18,360 bases of DNA from Xenoacremonium recifei (taxonomy: Eukaryota; Ascomycota; Sordariomycetes; Hypocreales; Nectriaceae), in contig WOFQ01000166.1 of the NCBI GenBank assembly GCA_012184525.1, positions 1 through 18,360 on the forward strand, written 5' to 3'. Position 1 is the first letter of the stretch, and every line of letters starts with the position of its first letter. The notes beneath the pieces were generated by a model. That model searched no databases. It saw nothing but the letters and a program-made list of their open reading frames with translations, and had not been told where the DNA came from. This document shows positions 17,995 through 18,360 of the stretch, one piece after another. A program made the translations under genes and the position numbers.

Positions 17995-18024
17995 TGCGAT
18001 TGAGTGCGATTGAGTGCGATTGAG
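17995..18024. repeat. 10-bp tandem repeat, three perfect copies, in acyltransferase leader
   Basis: The unit TGCGATTGAG is repeated at 17995, 18005 and 18015. It ends 11 nt upstream of the chosen start codon (minus strand). Because 10 is not a multiple of 3, copy-number change would shift the frame of any upstream start, which supports translation starting at 17983. Confidence 0.9.
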
Positions 18025-18360
18025 TGTATCGGGTTCGAGAGTGAATATCAATTAGTTTGCAAGCCCAGTGCAGTCTTGAGACCCGGCTCATGATGTTATC
18101 TATATAGAAGATGTCGCTAGGCTTCCAAATTAATCCGTTATAATTATCTGCCTAGAACCCACTAATCTCCGCTATGTCCGGCGGCGGCGAGAACTGTTGA
18201 TTCTATTATGTCACGACCCACCGCAGAACATAATAAGATATATACCACAGCATATTGTTATAACCCCTATCAGATATAGAGGCTCTATTCCGTATACTGA
18301 ATGTCCTCTACCCAGGGTTCATTTCAGAGATCATCGGCTGCAAGGATTAGCATCCTGCGA
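18025..18360. other. Upstream region of acyltransferase gene to window edge
   Basis: Presumed 5' leader and promoter of the acyltransferase (-). AT-rich stretches lie around 18120-18145 and 18220-18300. No second gene, palindrome or repeat beyond those listed was recognised before the window ends. Confidence 0.4.
18100..18107 (-). promoter_or_regulatory. Putative TATA box of acyltransferase gene
   Basis: On the minus strand the sequence reads TCTATATAGATAAC, about 117 nt upstream of ATG 17983, a sensible distance for a fungal core promoter. Motif-only evidence. Confidence 0.4.

Overview
The window looks like a gene-poor accessory stretch of a filamentous ascomycete (Pezizomycotina) genome. 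Several genes are interrupted by short introns (about 46-102 nt) with GTRNGT-type donors and CTNAY-type branch points, and starts sit in fungal Kozak-like contexts such as CACAATG and CCGCCATG. The protein families are those of fungal accessory metabolism. The sequence does not fix the genus. No rRNA, tRNA, CRISPR array, prokaryotic operon or complete transposon was seen.

Layout, left to right: a 21-bp tandem repeat at the left edge; a decayed glyoxalase/VOC-fold gene (-); an intact nitronate monooxygenase (+); an OsmC-like protein (+); an intact 3-exon zinc alcohol dehydrogenase (-); a truncated monocarboxylate-type MFS transporter pseudogene (+); an intact 8-exon cytochrome P450 (-); an aldo/keto reductase N-terminal fragment running into a broken Zn2Cys6-type transcription factor fragment (+); an intact 4-exon extended SDR reductase (+); a frameshifted C-terminal fragment of a Tc-toxin A-like protein (-); and an intact single-exon TRI101/BAHD-like acyltransferase (-). 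Long stretches between them hold nothing recognisable.

Six genes read as intact (NMO, OsmC, ADH, P450, SDR reductase, acyltransferase) and five remnants are broken (VOC, MFS, AKR, transcription factor, TcA-like). The intact set (oxidation by P450, two alcohol/carbonyl redox enzymes, acyl transfer) together with transporter and regulator remains resembles the tailoring part of a secondary-metabolite or detoxification cluster. No PKS, NRPS, terpene synthase or other backbone gene is present here. My inference is that this is a partly dismantled or partly assembled accessory locus. All exon structures were worked out by hand from reading frame, splice consensus and family motifs; transcripts would be needed to confirm them.
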